Assembly: GCA_963728445.1 (NCBI GenBank)
Contig: CAVSJO010000006.1
Location: forward strand, 682,001 to 746,000
From: CAVSJO01 sp963728445
GTDB lineage: Bacteria; Gemmatimonadota; Gemmatimonadetes; Longimicrobiales; RSA9
DNA: 64,000 bases
Direction of reading: 5' to 3'
Part shown: piece after piece, positions 7,761 to 16,516 of the stretch
Numbering within the stretch: the stretch's first letter is position 1
Layout of the letters: the number at the start of each line of letters is the position of its first letter
Translations under genes and position numbers: made by a program
Notes under the pieces: generated by a model
What the model was told of the DNA's origin: nothing
Databases searched by the model: none
The model's input: only the letters and a program-made list of their open reading frames with translations

Positions 7761-8942
7761 ATGGAATCCCAACGACACAACTTCAGCCTCCCGCCCGACC
7801 TCCACTACCTGAACGCCGCCTACATGTCGCCGCTGGCGAAGCGGGTGGAGGCGGCGGGCGTCGCGGGGGTGCGTCGCAAGGCGGACCCGACGACGATCCA
7901 CGCGGACGACTTCTTCCGGGACTCGGACCGGGCGCGGTCGCTGTTCGGAGAGCTGGTGAACGCGCCGGCGTCGCGCATGGCGGTGGTCCCGGCGGTGTCG
8001 TACGGGGTCGCGCTGGCGGCGCGGAACCTGGAGGTGGGGAAGGGGCGGCGCATCGTGGTGGCGGCGGAGCAGTTCCCGAGCAACGCGCTGCCGTGGCGGA
8101 CGCTGGCGCGGGAGCGGGGGGCGGAGCTGGTCACCGTCGCGCGGGCGCCGGCGGCGGAGTGGAGCGGACGCGTGATGGAGGCCGTGGACCGTGACACGGC
8201 CGTCGTCGCCCTGCCGCACGTGCACTGGACGGACGGCACGCTCTTCGACCTGGAGGCGATCGGGGCGCGGGCCCGGGAGGTCGGTGCGGCCCTGGTCGTG
8301 GACGGCACGCAGTCCGTCGGCGCGCTGCCGTTCGACGTCGGGCGGATCCGGCCGGACGCGCTGGTGTGCGCGGGATACAAGTGGCTGATGGGGCCGTACT
8401 CGCTGGGGCTCGCCTACTTCGGCGAGCGCTTCGACGGCGCCCTGCCGCTGGAGGAGACGTGGCTCGGGCGGGAGGGGAGCGACGACTTCCGCGGGCTCGT
8501 CAACTACCGGGACGCGTACCGGGCCGGCATGGACCGGCTGGACGTCGGGGAGCGCAGCAGCTTCCACCTCATGCCGATGCTGGTGGAGTCGCTGACCATG
8601 CTGCTGGAGTGGGGCGCGGCGGACGTGCAGGCGTACGTGCGGGCGCTGACGGCGCCGCTGGTGGAGCGGGCGCGGGCGGCGGGCTTCGAGATCGCCGATC
8701 CGGCGCACCGGGCGTCCCACCTGTTCGGCATCCGGGCGCCGGAGGGGGTGGACCTGGAGGCGCTGCGGACGACGCTGGAGGCGCGCCGCGTCGTCATCTC
8801 GCTGCGCGGCACGGCGGTGCGCGTCTCGCCTCACGTCTACAACGAGCCCGACGACGTCGAGGCGCTGGCGACGGCGCTGGAGTCGGCCGCGCCGGCGTCG
8901 CCTACTCCGGCTCCGGCCGCGCCTTCGGCCGGGCGATCGTGA
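7761..8942 (+). CDS. PLP-dependent class V aminotransferase
   Basis: The 393-residue protein has a cysteine-desulfurase/class V aminotransferase layout. VVDGTQSVGALPFD places the pyridine-nitrogen aspartate at D181, and VCAGYKWLMGPY gives the Schiff-base lysine K207. SFHLMPMLVES and a C-terminal RVSPHVYN complete the fold. No catalytic cysteine loop of IscS/SufS type is visible, so a transaminase, lyase or isopenicillin-epimerase-like role is more likely. ATG at 7761 follows cggaag. Its 3' end overlaps the convergent transporter gene by 41 bp. Confidence 0.85.
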   Translation: MESQRHNFSLPPDLHYLNAAYMSPLAKRVEAAGVAGVRRKADPTTIHADDFFRDSDRARSLFGELVNAPASRMAVVPAVSYGVALAARNLEVGKGRRIVVAAEQFPSNALPWRTLARERGAELVTVARAPAAEWSGRVMEAVDRDTAVVALPHVHWTDGTLFDLEAIGARAREVGAALVVDGTQSVGALPFDVGRIRPDALVCAGYKWLMGPYSLGLAYFGERFDGALPLEETWLGREGSDDFRGLVNYRDAYRAGMDRLDVGERSSFHLMPMLVESLTMLLEWGAADVQAYVRALTAPLVERARAAGFEIADPAHRASHLFGIRAPEGVDLEALRTTLEARRVVISLRGTAVRVSPHVYNEPDDVEALATALESAAPASPTPAPAAPSAGRS

Positions 8943-9888
8943 TGAGGGCGACGCTGCCCACGATCACCGCGGCCGCCGCCAGCGTGCGGGCCGTGACCGG
9001 CTCGCCGGCGAACGCCCACCCCAGCGCCACGGCGACGACGGGGTTCACGTACGCGTACGTCGACACCTGGGCCGCGGGCACCACCCGCAGCAGCCACGTG
9101 TAGGCGCTGTAGGCGACGATGGCGCCGAACACGATGAGGTAGGCCAGGGAGAGCAGCGAGCGCGGCGACGCCCCCGACAGCGACAGCCGCGACGCCTCGC
9201 CCGTCGCCAGGCCGGCGATCAGCAGGCCGGTCCCTCCGCCGATCATCTGCATGCCCGTCGTGAGCAGCGGCGCCGGCGGGAGCGGCGCGCTGCGCGAGTA
9301 GATCGAGCCCGCCGCCCAGCAGAACGAGCCGACCATCAGCACGCCGGCGCCGAAGGGGTCCACGCCGGAGGCGGCGCCGCGCAGGATCGCTCCGGGCCCG
9401 ATGAGCAGGGCGACGCCGGCGAAGCCCACGGCCAGGCCGAGTCCCACGATCGCGCCGGGGCGCCGTCCACCGGGCGAGAGCCAGTCCAGCAGAACCATCC
9501 ACAGGGGCACCACGGCCACCAGCAGCGCCGCGACGCCCGACGGCACGGTCTGCTCCGCCCACACCACTGCGCCGTTGCCGCCCAGCAGGAGCAGCAGCCC
9601 GACGACCACGGCCGCCACCCAGTTCCGCGTGGAGGGCGCCGGCACGCCTCGCGCCCGCCGCCACGCGTACAGGATCACGCCCGCCGTCAGGAAGCGCGCC
9701 GCCGCCATGAGCAGCGGCGGCAACGTCTCGATGGCGAAGCGGATCGCGAGGTAGGTCGAGCCCCAGACGACGTAGACCACCGCGAACGCCAGGAGCACCC
9801 GCCCCTTCGTAGGATGCGCGCCGGAAGGCGGATGCGCGCCGGAAGGCGGACGCGCGCCGGAAGGCGGACGCCGCGAGGAGCTAGACAT
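8902..9888 (-). CDS. EamA/DMT-family transporter
   Basis: This protein has ten predicted membrane helices in two EamA repeats; VVWGSTYLAIRF opens the first and AYSAYTWLLRVVPAAQVSTYAYVNPVVA is the signature of the second. It should export small metabolites or amino acids at the inner membrane. The N-terminal tail contains three copies of a PPSGA(R/H) unit encoded by a 15-bp tandem repeat at about 9,826-9,868. ATG at 9888 is preceded by gagctagac; earlier in-frame starts only lengthen the tail. It converges on the aminotransferase gene. Confidence 0.88.
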   Translation of the reverse strand: MSSSSRRPPSGARPPSGAHPPSGAHPTKGRVLLAFAVVYVVWGSTYLAIRFAIETLPPLLMAAARFLTAGVILYAWRRARGVPAPSTRNWVAAVVVGLLLLLGGNGAVVWAEQTVPSGVAALLVAVVPLWMVLLDWLSPGGRRPGAIVGLGLAVGFAGVALLIGPGAILRGAASGVDPFGAGVLMVGSFCWAAGSIYSRSAPLPPAPLLTTGMQMIGGGTGLLIAGLATGEASRLSLSGASPRSLLSLAYLIVFGAIVAYSAYTWLLRVVPAAQVSTYAYVNPVVAVALGWAFAGEPVTARTLAAAAVIVGSVALITIARPKARPEPE

Positions 9889-9949
9889 GGGCCCGCAGTG
9901 TGCGCCCGCCCGGCCCCCGCAGCAACCCCCCATTCCGCATTTGCGCAAC

Positions 9950-10002
9950 CCTCAGCCTCAGCCTCAGCCTCAGCCTCAGCCTCAGCCTCAGCCTCAGCCT
10001 CA
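9950..10002. repeat. CCTCAG hexanucleotide tract
   Basis: Nearly nine perfect tandem copies of cctcag fill 53 bp between the DMT transporter start and the stop of the next gene. On the minus strand the unit reads ctgagg, so the last copy supplies the TGA stop of the transporter gene at 10000-11319. A related, less regular tract lies at 53,575-53,630. Confidence 0.9.
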
Positions 10003-11319
10003 CCCCAACCGGGTCACCCTCCACAGCGCCAAGCCGCACCCGACCAGCAGCGCGCCCGTGACGACCAGCAGCGCCACCGCCCACCCGGCGTTCACCGCGA
10101 TGGCCGGCGCCCGGGCGTAGAACGCGGCGGCGACGAACACGGCGGTGGCGACGAGGACGAGGGGCGCGTCGACGATCCAGCGGCGGCGTCGCCCGGAATC
10201 GGGGTCGGGCTCGCCGGCGAGGCGCGCGTGCAGCCACGCCCGGTCGATCCCGTAGCGGGCCGCCTCCCGCTCGGACGCCTCGGACCAGCGCACGCGCTCG
10301 CTCGCGCCGGCGGAGGAGAGCGCGATGGCGCCGGCGCCGGCGGCCATGAGGAGCGAGCCGAGGACGACGCGGGGGAGGGTGCCCGGCGCGGCGTCGCCCA
10401 GCTCGCCGAACACGAGGACGCCCCACAGCAGGCCCCAGAGCTGGTTCGTGTTGGAGAGGGGAATGCCGCGACTGATGCCGACGTACTTGGCGGCGTACTG
10501 CTGGAACAGGTCGCCGACCACCCAGACGAAGCCGCCGAGCAGGATCCAGAAGACGACGTCGCGGGCGCCGGCGATCTGCGCGGCCAGCGGGGCGACGCCG
10601 CCGCTCAGCGCCGCGGCGAGGACGGCCATCGTCGCCAGGTCGCCGATGCTGAAGAGCGCGACGAAGGAGAGCGGGCTCATGCCGCTGATGTACGCCTTGC
10701 GGTAGGGGATGTACATCGTGCCCCAGAGCGCGCCGGCGCACAGGGCGGCGGCCACGCCGCGCAGGGCGTCCGCGCCGCCGCCGGCGCCGGACGTGGCGAG
10801 GGCGAGGACGGTCCCGCCGGCGAACATGGCGACGGCGCCGCCGAGGACGCCGGCCCAGCGGCGCGGCCCGGCGTCCCGCAGCTCGTTGAAGAACGCGAAG
10901 CCCCACGCGATCCCGAGAAGCGAGTTCGAGTTCCACAGCGGGAAGGCGATGCTCAGGCCGATGTCCCGGATCGCGAAGACCGTCAGCGTGTTGGCGACGG
11001 CCCAGAGCGCGCCCGCGAGCAGCGCCCAGACGATCAGGTGCGGCGCGCGGCGCAGGTCGCGTCCGAGTCCGCCGGTGCCCTGGAGCAGGGCCGGCACGCT
11101 CCAGCGGGCGAGGAAGACGCCGGTCACCATGATGAGGGAGATGACGGCGGGCGCGATGCCGAGATCGACGAGCTTCGTGGGCGCCTCCGCGGCGCCGAGC
11201 CAGGCGCCGGCCGCGAAGCCGGACAGGATGCCGACGGCCTGGAGCGCGCGGGCGCGGGAGGGGGTCGGCGGACTCGTGCGCGGCGCCGCGGCGGTCCCCG
11301 CCTCGCTCACGCGATCCAC
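10000..11319 (-). CDS. GRP-family sugar/rhamnose-type permease
   Basis: A 439-residue membrane protein with about ten helices in the first 330 residues, resembling the glucose/ribose/rhamnose uptake (GRP, RhaT-like) branch of the drug/metabolite superfamily: SIAFPLWNSNSLLGIAWGFAFFNEL and its second-half counterpart GIPLSNTNQLWGLLWGVLVFGEL form the internal repeat. A hydrophilic linker and two more helices follow. The GTG start at 11319 overlaps a 33-codon reading frame (11307-11408) by 13 bp, suggesting coupling. The stop codon lies inside the cctcag tract. Confidence 0.8.
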   Translation of the reverse strand: MDRVSEAGTAAAPRTSPPTPSRARALQAVGILSGFAAGAWLGAAEAPTKLVDLGIAPAVISLIMVTGVFLARWSVPALLQGTGGLGRDLRRAPHLIVWALLAGALWAVANTLTVFAIRDIGLSIAFPLWNSNSLLGIAWGFAFFNELRDAGPRRWAGVLGGAVAMFAGGTVLALATSGAGGGADALRGVAAALCAGALWGTMYIPYRKAYISGMSPLSFVALFSIGDLATMAVLAAALSGGVAPLAAQIAGARDVVFWILLGGFVWVVGDLFQQYAAKYVGISRGIPLSNTNQLWGLLWGVLVFGELGDAAPGTLPRVVLGSLLMAAGAGAIALSSAGASERVRWSEASEREAARYGIDRAWLHARLAGEPDPDSGRRRRWIVDAPLVLVATAVFVAAAFYARAPAIAVNAGWAVALLVVTGALLVGCGLALWRVTRLG

Positions 11320-11408
11320 GCGAGCACGGCGAGGCCGAGGGCGAAGACCGCGACGGGCACCCAGAGCTGCGGGTCGGTCAGAACGGCGCGGAGGCGGGAC
11401 GGTGGCAT
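11307..11408 (-). CDS. 33-aa single-TM peptide, coupled leader
   Basis: The minus strand has ATG at 11408 behind a clear aaaggag ribosome site and encodes 33 residues ending in one hydrophobic helix (VPVAVFALGLAVLAWIA). Its TGA overlaps the GTG start of the downstream permease gene. Such peptides often act as small subunits or translational couplers of transporters; here the evidence is only the ribosome site, the hydrophobic pattern and the overlap. Confidence 0.6.
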   Translation of the reverse strand: MPPSRLRAVLTDPQLWVPVAVFALGLAVLAWIA

Positions 11409-11480
11409 GTCGGCTCCTTTCGGGGTCGGGGCGTCACGGGGCAGCCAGCCGGGCGAGGGCGGCGGCCGGCGCGCACCCGT

Positions 11481-13055
11481 TCATGCGGGGAGTCTCCGGA
11501 TCGCGGCGAGCCAGGCCGGCGCGCCGTGATCATGGAAGCGCGTGTGCACCCTGTCCGCCTCGACGGAGAGGATCCTCCACCCGCCACCCGCGGCGAACGC
11601 GGCCCTCAGATCCCGTTCCCGGACGGGGTGCGGGCCGGTGTCGGGACCAGCGTCGCTGAAGCAGAGGACATAGGCGGTCCCTCCGGGCGCGGTCGCCCCG
11701 GCGAGGCTCGCAACGTACCGCGCCCGCTCGTCTTCATCGAACGTGTGGAAGAGTCCGCAGTCGAGCACCGTCGGGAACGTTCGGTCCAGGCGCTCGAGAT
11801 GGAGGGCGTCGGCGAGGACGAACGTGGCGTCCAGCCCGCGCTCGACCGCCTTCGCCCGGGCGCACGCCAGTGCCGTCTCCGCCACGTCGAAGCCGACGAC
11901 CTCGAGACCGAGGGAGGCGAGGTGGAGGGCGTTCTCGCCGGACCCGCAGCCGGCGTCGAGGACGGGCCCCTCGAACGCCTCCTCGGCCGCGAGGCGCACG
12001 ATGGCCGGCTGGGGTCGCTCGATGTCCCACGGCGCCGCGCCACCGTGGTACGACGCGTCCCACGGCAGGCCCGTCATCCGCTCGTGGCTGGTGGGACGGC
12101 GGCCGCCGAAGGCGTCGGGGCTCAGCGGATTCTCCTGCTCCGTCATGTTCGTTCTCGGCTCGAGGGAATCGACGGTCTCCGCCCCGTCGGGCCACCCCCC
12201 GTCCAGGAACGTACGGACTGCGCCGCGAACCGCGTCCGGCGCCTCGATCCACGGGGCATGGGCGGCGTTCTCGACCGTCAGCAGTCGGGCGTTCGGCAGT
12301 CGCCGGGTCCAGTCCCGGCCGCCCCCGTACGGGGCGCTGCGGTCGCTCGTGCCGTGCACTACCAGGACGGGCAGGGTCGCCGCCGCGAGGTCCTGGGCGT
12401 CGAAGCGGAGCCGCCGGATCGACGGCAGCAGGGCCTCCGTCCAGTAGCGCAGGAAGTGCAGCTCCGTTTCGAGATGGCAGCCCGCCCAGTGCCGGAGCTT
12501 GCCGGCATCCGCCGGATCGAACACGTAGATGCGCAGGAGCAGCGTCCAGAACTCCTCGCAGAACTCGCGCTCCGACATTTCCTGCCTTCGCGCCTGGAGG
12601 CGGCCCGCGGCGGCGGCGAACGCGTCGAGCACGTCGTCGTGGTTCGCCAGGTGCGCCGGATACTCGACCCCGGAGTCCGGCTGCATCGGTCCGAGCAGGA
12701 CGATGCGACCCACGCTGGACCGGTGCCGCAACGCGTAGAGTACGGCGACGACGCCCGCGTAGGAATGCGCCAGGAGGTCGACCCGATCGACGTCGAGGCG
12801 ACGTCGCACCGCCTCGATATCGTCCACGTCCTGCTCCACGCCCCGCGCGAGCTTCGACGGGTCGTGGACGTGATCCGACCGGCCGCGATTGCGAAGGTCG
12901 AGGCCGACGACCGTGCGATCCTCCGCGAGCCAGTGGAAATCGTCGAACAGGTAGAAGCCGTTCAGGACAAGGAGCGTGTGCGCGCCGGAACCCACGCGAT
13001 CGACGAACAGTCGCACCCCCGCTTCTACTTCGAGCCGGGTTTCGCCGGACGTCAT
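11481..13055 (-). CDS. Alpha/beta hydrolase fused to SAM methyltransferase
   Basis: One uninterrupted frame encodes about 524 residues with two catalytic domains. The N-terminal 300 residues are an alpha/beta hydrolase: GLDLRNRGRS, nucleophile elbow AHSYAG, an acid region VLVVHGTSDRSAPYG and the histidine in NAAHAPWIEAP. The C-terminal 220 residues form a class I methyltransferase with VLDAGCGSGENALHLA, ADALHL and GTAYVLCFSD. An internal ATG at 12146 opens the methyltransferase (MTEQENPLSP), so a separate product, or a lost stop between two genes, is possible. The start at 13055 overlaps the DUF2911 gene's stop. Confidence 0.75.
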   Translation of the reverse strand: MTSGETRLEVEAGVRLFVDRVGSGAHTLLVLNGFYLFDDFHWLAEDRTVVGLDLRNRGRSDHVHDPSKLARGVEQDVDDIEAVRRRLDVDRVDLLAHSYAGVVAVLYALRHRSSVGRIVLLGPMQPDSGVEYPAHLANHDDVLDAFAAAAGRLQARRQEMSEREFCEEFWTLLLRIYVFDPADAGKLRHWAGCHLETELHFLRYWTEALLPSIRRLRFDAQDLAAATLPVLVVHGTSDRSAPYGGGRDWTRRLPNARLLTVENAAHAPWIEAPDAVRGAVRTFLDGGWPDGAETVDSLEPRTNMTEQENPLSPDAFGGRRPTSHERMTGLPWDASYHGGAAPWDIERPQPAIVRLAAEEAFEGPVLDAGCGSGENALHLASLGLEVVGFDVAETALACARAKAVERGLDATFVLADALHLERLDRTFPTVLDCGLFHTFDEDERARYVASLAGATAPGGTAYVLCFSDAGPDTGPHPVRERDLRAAFAAGGGWRILSVEADRVHTRFHDHGAPAWLAAIRRLPA

Positions 13056-14290
13056 CGGGGCGGTACGCGTATGGGCGCTCCGGCCGAAGCCCGAGGCCGG
13101 GACTCCAGCGTCGCGCTCCACCGGAACGTACCCCACTCCATCACCAGCCGTCCGGAGCCGCTGCCGGCCCCGGGCTCGACGCGGATGGTGAACCGTTCGA
13201 CGGGCGACGCGGCGGAGTCGACGTCCATCGGCGCCCGGGCGATGTCGTGGTCGTGGCCGTACTGCGTGCCCCACTGGCCGGTCTGGCCGTTGATGATGAG
13301 TTGCACGCCGGTGCGAGTGGGCAGCGTCCAGAGCGTATATTTCCCCGCGTCCAGGTCCACCCCGGCCAGGCGCATGGGCGCGGACGTCTCGAGCTGGGTG
13401 GCGGCGTTCGCGCCCGTGCGCCACACCCGGTCGTAGGGGATCAGGCCGCCGACGAGCGTCCGACCGCGGGCGTGCGGGCGGCCGTAGTCGATGACGACGC
13501 GGGCGTCGCCCACGGTCGCCCGCGTCGTGCCGCGCTCGCTCAGCGCCGAAGGCGCGCCCGCCGCCTTCTCCGCGGCGGCGAAGCGCTCGAAGATGGCGTC
13601 GACGTCGGGCGCGGCCTCCACGCGCCGCACCTCCTGCTTGTACGTCGTGCCCTCTCCCGAGTAGGACGTCATGCGACCCCCCGCGTCCAGGTGCGCCTCA
13701 CCCGTGCCGGACAGGCCGGTGCTGCGGACGGCGTACGTGCCGCCGCCGAGGTCACGCACGCGCGCCCAGCCGACGTGGCCCTCGTCCCATCCCTCGAAGA
13801 AGTACTGGCCGACGTGCGTCGTGTCCGGCAGTCCCCTGGCCGCGTCCAGCAGCACCTCCCACGTGCCGTACACGAATGCGTTCCACGGCACGGTGACGGC
13901 GTACGACTTCCTGTACGCGAAGCGGCTGGTGTCCCCATCCACGACGCGGGTGAACCGCACCGCGTCCCCTGTGAAGTCGGCGGCGTGGTGCAGCTCCCGG
14001 GCTCCGCCCGGCGCGTTCGGGACGTGCGTGTCCATGGACCAGCGGAGCAGGGAGCCGTCGGGCGCCAGCGTGCCTTCCCAGTGGCGGCGGACGACGAGCG
14101 GGGATCGGCCGACCTGGTCGCTGACGATGCGGTCGCCGGTGCGCACGACGCGCTCGACGGACGTCGTGTCGTCGCCCAGCGTCGCCACGAGGCCGTACGT
14201 CTCCGACGGCTCGCGGGCGCACGCCGCGAGGGCCAAGGCGCACGCCGCGAGGGCCGGCGCGAGGAGCAGGGACGCGCCGCCGGCTCTCAT
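13052..14290 (-). CDS. DUF2911-domain lipoprotein
   Basis: The 412-residue protein begins with a lipoprotein signal peptide (ALALAACAREP, lipobox cysteine near residue 22) and ends with DUF2911, recognised by VIDYGRPHARGR, GLIPYDRVWRTGANAATQ and DLDAGKYTLWTLPT. The middle 200 residues form a beta-rich region of unknown role. Family members are secreted or envelope-anchored proteins of unknown function, common in Bacteroidota and Gemmatimonadota. Its ATG overlaps the stop of the FKBP gene by 4 bp and its stop overlaps the start of the hydrolase fusion, making a tight three-gene operon. Confidence 0.82.
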   Translation of the reverse strand: MRAGGASLLLAPALAACALALAACAREPSETYGLVATLGDDTTSVERVVRTGDRIVSDQVGRSPLVVRRHWEGTLAPDGSLLRWSMDTHVPNAPGGARELHHAADFTGDAVRFTRVVDGDTSRFAYRKSYAVTVPWNAFVYGTWEVLLDAARGLPDTTHVGQYFFEGWDEGHVGWARVRDLGGGTYAVRSTGLSGTGEAHLDAGGRMTSYSGEGTTYKQEVRRVEAAPDVDAIFERFAAAEKAAGAPSALSERGTTRATVGDARVVIDYGRPHARGRTLVGGLIPYDRVWRTGANAATQLETSAPMRLAGVDLDAGKYTLWTLPTRTGVQLIINGQTGQWGTQYGHDHDIARAPMDVDSAASPVERFTIRVEPGAGSGSGRLVMEWGTFRWSATLESRPRASAGAPIRVPPR

Positions 14291-14796
14291 CGGGACTTCT
14301 CGGGCGTTCGGTTCTCCACGTCCACCAGCTTCACGTCGAAGACCAGCGTCGCGCCGCCCGGGACCGAGCCCTTGCCGAACGAGCCGTAGCCGAGGGCCGG
14401 TGGGACGACGAGCCGGCGCTCGCCGCCGACGCGCATGCCGACGATGCCCTGGTCCCACCCCTTGATCACGCGGCCGTAGCCGATGGCCACCTTGAAGGGC
14501 TTCCCCTCCTCCGTGGCGTCGACCTGCTTGCCCGGTGGGAGCCAGCCGGCGTACTCGACGGTGACGACGTCGCCGGAATCGGCGCGTGCGCCGTCGCCCA
14601 CCGTGACGTCCTGGACGTAGAGCCCGTCCCGCCGCCGCTCCATCTGCGACAGGTCGACGCGCAGCGCGGCGGCGTAGCTGGTCGCCACCCGATTCGCGGG
14701 CGGGAGCATGGACTGGTCGGGCTTCTTCGAGCAGGAACCGGCGAGAAGGGCGAGGGCCGCGAGGAGCGGGAGCGGGCCAGCGTGGCGTTGTCTCAT
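14287..14796 (-). CDS. FKBP-type peptidyl-prolyl isomerase lipoprotein
   Basis: A 169-residue exported isomerase. The signal peptide ends at a lipobox (LLAGSCSKK), and the C-terminal 110 residues are an FKBP domain: VTVEYAGWLPPGKQVDAT, GYGRVIKGWDQGIVGMRVGGERRLVVPPALGYG and ATLVFDVKLVDV. It should speed proline isomerisation in periplasmic or outer-membrane proteins. It is the first gene of an operon with the DUF2911 lipoprotein and the hydrolase fusion. Confidence 0.9.
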   Translation of the reverse strand: MRQRHAGPLPLLAALALLAGSCSKKPDQSMLPPANRVATSYAAALRVDLSQMERRRDGLYVQDVTVGDGARADSGDVVTVEYAGWLPPGKQVDATEEGKPFKVAIGYGRVIKGWDQGIVGMRVGGERRLVVPPALGYGSFGKGSVPGGATLVFDVKLVDVENRTPEKSR

Positions 14797-14881
14797 GAAT
14801 GAGGTCCCGTGACGAGAGGTTTGATGCCGAACGGGCCAACCCTCGAACGCCCGTGCGCGGGCATTTCGGACAGAGAGGCGT

Positions 14882-15448
14882 CTACCTCCGTACCTCGTGC
14901 CGCAGCTCGACCATGCCGTTGCGGTAGGTCTTCACCTCCAGGAGGTGAAGGCCCACGTCCCGGTCGAGCCCCCGGAAGAACGGAATGCCGCTGCCGATGG
15001 CTACGGGCACGATGGAGTAGCGGATCTCGTCGGCCAGGCCCAGGCGCAGGCACTCGCCGGCGAGCATGGCGCCGCCCACGACCCAGATGTTCCGATAGGC
15101 CGGTCTCAGCCGCGCGTCGAACAGCTCCGCCAGGTCGCCGCGGCAGAGCTCGACCGTGTCCCTGCGCGCGGCCAGCTCGCGGCTCGTGAGCACGAAGGTC
15201 GGCGTGTCCCCATAGACCCAGCCGAACCCCCGATCCTCGAAACCCAGCGCCGTCTCGTACGTGCGCGAGCCCATGACGTAGCAGTCGATGGTCGCCATGA
15301 ACCGGGCGACGTCGGCAGGGTCCGGCGCCTCGCCGTCCGCGAACTCGTCCGAGATCTCGAGCCAGTCGACGCTGCCGTCCTCCCGGGCGATGTAGCCGTC
15401 GAGGCTCGCCACCATGTGGACGGTCACGCGGGAGTCAACGGCCGGCAT
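14882..15448 (-). CDS. Dihydrofolate reductase family (RibD-C) protein
   Basis: This 188-residue protein has the RibD C-terminal/DHFR fold: an N-terminal VTVHMVASLDGYIAREDG strand-loop, a central CYVMGSRTYET motif and a C-terminal NIWVVGGAMLAGECLRLGLADEIRYSIVPVAIGSG. Relatives bind NADPH, but few have known substrates; a true folate role is not implied. The start at 15448 follows gggaggtgacgtcg. It lies 5 bp downstream of the DinB-family gene, probably in one transcript, and is the first of four such paralogues in 8 kb. Confidence 0.88.
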   Translation of the reverse strand: MPAVDSRVTVHMVASLDGYIAREDGSVDWLEISDEFADGEAPDPADVARFMATIDCYVMGSRTYETALGFEDRGFGWVYGDTPTFVLTSRELAARRDTVELCRGDLAELFDARLRPAYRNIWVVGGAMLAGECLRLGLADEIRYSIVPVAIGSGIPFFRGLDRDVGLHLLEVKTYRNGMVELRHEVRR

Positions 15449-15453
15449 CGACG

Positions 15454-15975
15454 TCACCTCCCCCCTGCGCGGTCCTCCGGGTTGCTGTGCCGCCACACCA
15501 GAAAGTCCGTGGAGGGAGGCACGTGGCCCAGCATTCTCAGGAGCAGGACGATCTGCCCCCGGTGGTAGCTCCCGTGGTTGACGACCTGCTGAAGCAGCAC
15601 GTCGATGGTCGCGACGCCGGTCGTGCCGCTCATCAGCCGGTACGGGCACTCGCGCCGGAGGTCGGCGTCGTCCAGGGAGTCGAGCCAGCGGCGACGCTGC
15701 GCGGCGACGTCGCCCAGACGAGCCCGGAGCGAGGCTACGGTCGGGCTCTGCATCCACTCCGGCGGCCGCGTCGGCGAGTTCCCGGTCCAGCGCTCGAGCC
15801 AGACCCACGCGGCGCCCACCAGGTGCGCGACGGTGCCCTGGAGCGAGCCGAAGCTTCCGCCGACGTCGCGGCTCCACGCGTCGGGCGATACGCCGTCCAG
15901 CGCCGCCATGACCTGATCGTTGGCCCAGTCGTCGTAGGCGATCAGTCGCCGGCAGTCCGCTGTCGTCAGGGGCAA
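15454..15975 (-). CDS. DinB-family four-helix protein
   Basis: About 173 residues form a DinB/YfiT-like metal-binding helical bundle. Three conserved histidines appear as GTVAHLVGAAW, VNHGSYHRGQI. Members are thiol transferases or stress proteins; those with all three histidines usually bind a divalent metal. I chose TTG at 15975 because gggaggagg sits at normal distance; a TTG two codons earlier lies too close to it. The gene is followed immediately by the RibD-C gene. Confidence 0.82.
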   Translation of the reverse strand: MPLTTADCRRLIAYDDWANDQVMAALDGVSPDAWSRDVGGSFGSLQGTVAHLVGAAWVWLERWTGNSPTRPPEWMQSPTVASLRARLGDVAAQRRRWLDSLDDADLRRECPYRLMSGTTGVATIDVLLQQVVNHGSYHRGQIVLLLRMLGHVPPSTDFLVWRHSNPEDRAGGR

Positions 15976-16004
15976 TTCCAACCTCCTCCCAAGCGAAGAG
16001 AGGC

Positions 16005-16459
16005 TCAGCGCTTCACGGCGACGGCCTGGACCTCGAAGCGCGCGTCGAAGAGCACGTGCGCCACGCCCAGGAAGGCGCGAGCCGGGTACTCCTTCGTGAA
16101 GTAGGTGCGGTAGACCTGGTTGAACGCGGCGTAGTTCGACAGGTCCGAGCAGAACACCTGGACGGAGACGAGGTCGTCCATGGTCATGCCGGCATCCGTC
16201 AGCGAACTGCCTTGACGTTCTCCAGGACGAGGCGCGCTTCCTCGGCAGCCGTGTCGGGCACCTTCGGGCCCGGCAGCAGGCCGATCGTGCCGCTGAGGTA
16301 GAGCGTGTTGCCCACCCGGACCGCCTCGCTGAACGGCAGCGTGGCGGTGTCGCTCGCCATGACCGGGTCCACGTACTGTCGGGCCTGGGCCGACGCAGGG
16401 CGGGGGCTCAGCGTGAGCACCAGCAGGATCGCGAACAGGGCTACGCTGCGCTGCCGCAT
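16005..16459 (-). CDS. Secreted RidA-family protein, frameshifted
   Basis: The gene encodes a RidA/YjgF/YER057c protein with a cleavable signal peptide (residues 1-22, ending PASAQA), so it should act outside the cytoplasm, unlike ordinary RidA enamine deaminases. ATG at 16459 follows aggaggtccc. The frame breaks near 16,200: the first part ends ...EARLVLENVKAV, and the rest (LTDAGMTMDDLVSVQVFCSD ... ARFEVQAVAVKR) continues in another frame to 16005. The catalytic-arginine region of active RidA is not clearly conserved. The break may be a sequencing indel. Confidence 0.75.
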
Positions 16460-16516
16460 GGGACCTCCTGAATGGAAGGGGCACTCCACTCCGGCCAACG
16501 ATGATTCGGCGAGCTC

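Noticed and set aside
9814..14389. Long plus-strand frames over the permease, hydrolase fusion and DUF2911 genes
   Set aside because: No domains, no ribosome sites, low-complexity composition; opposite-strand genes are well supported.
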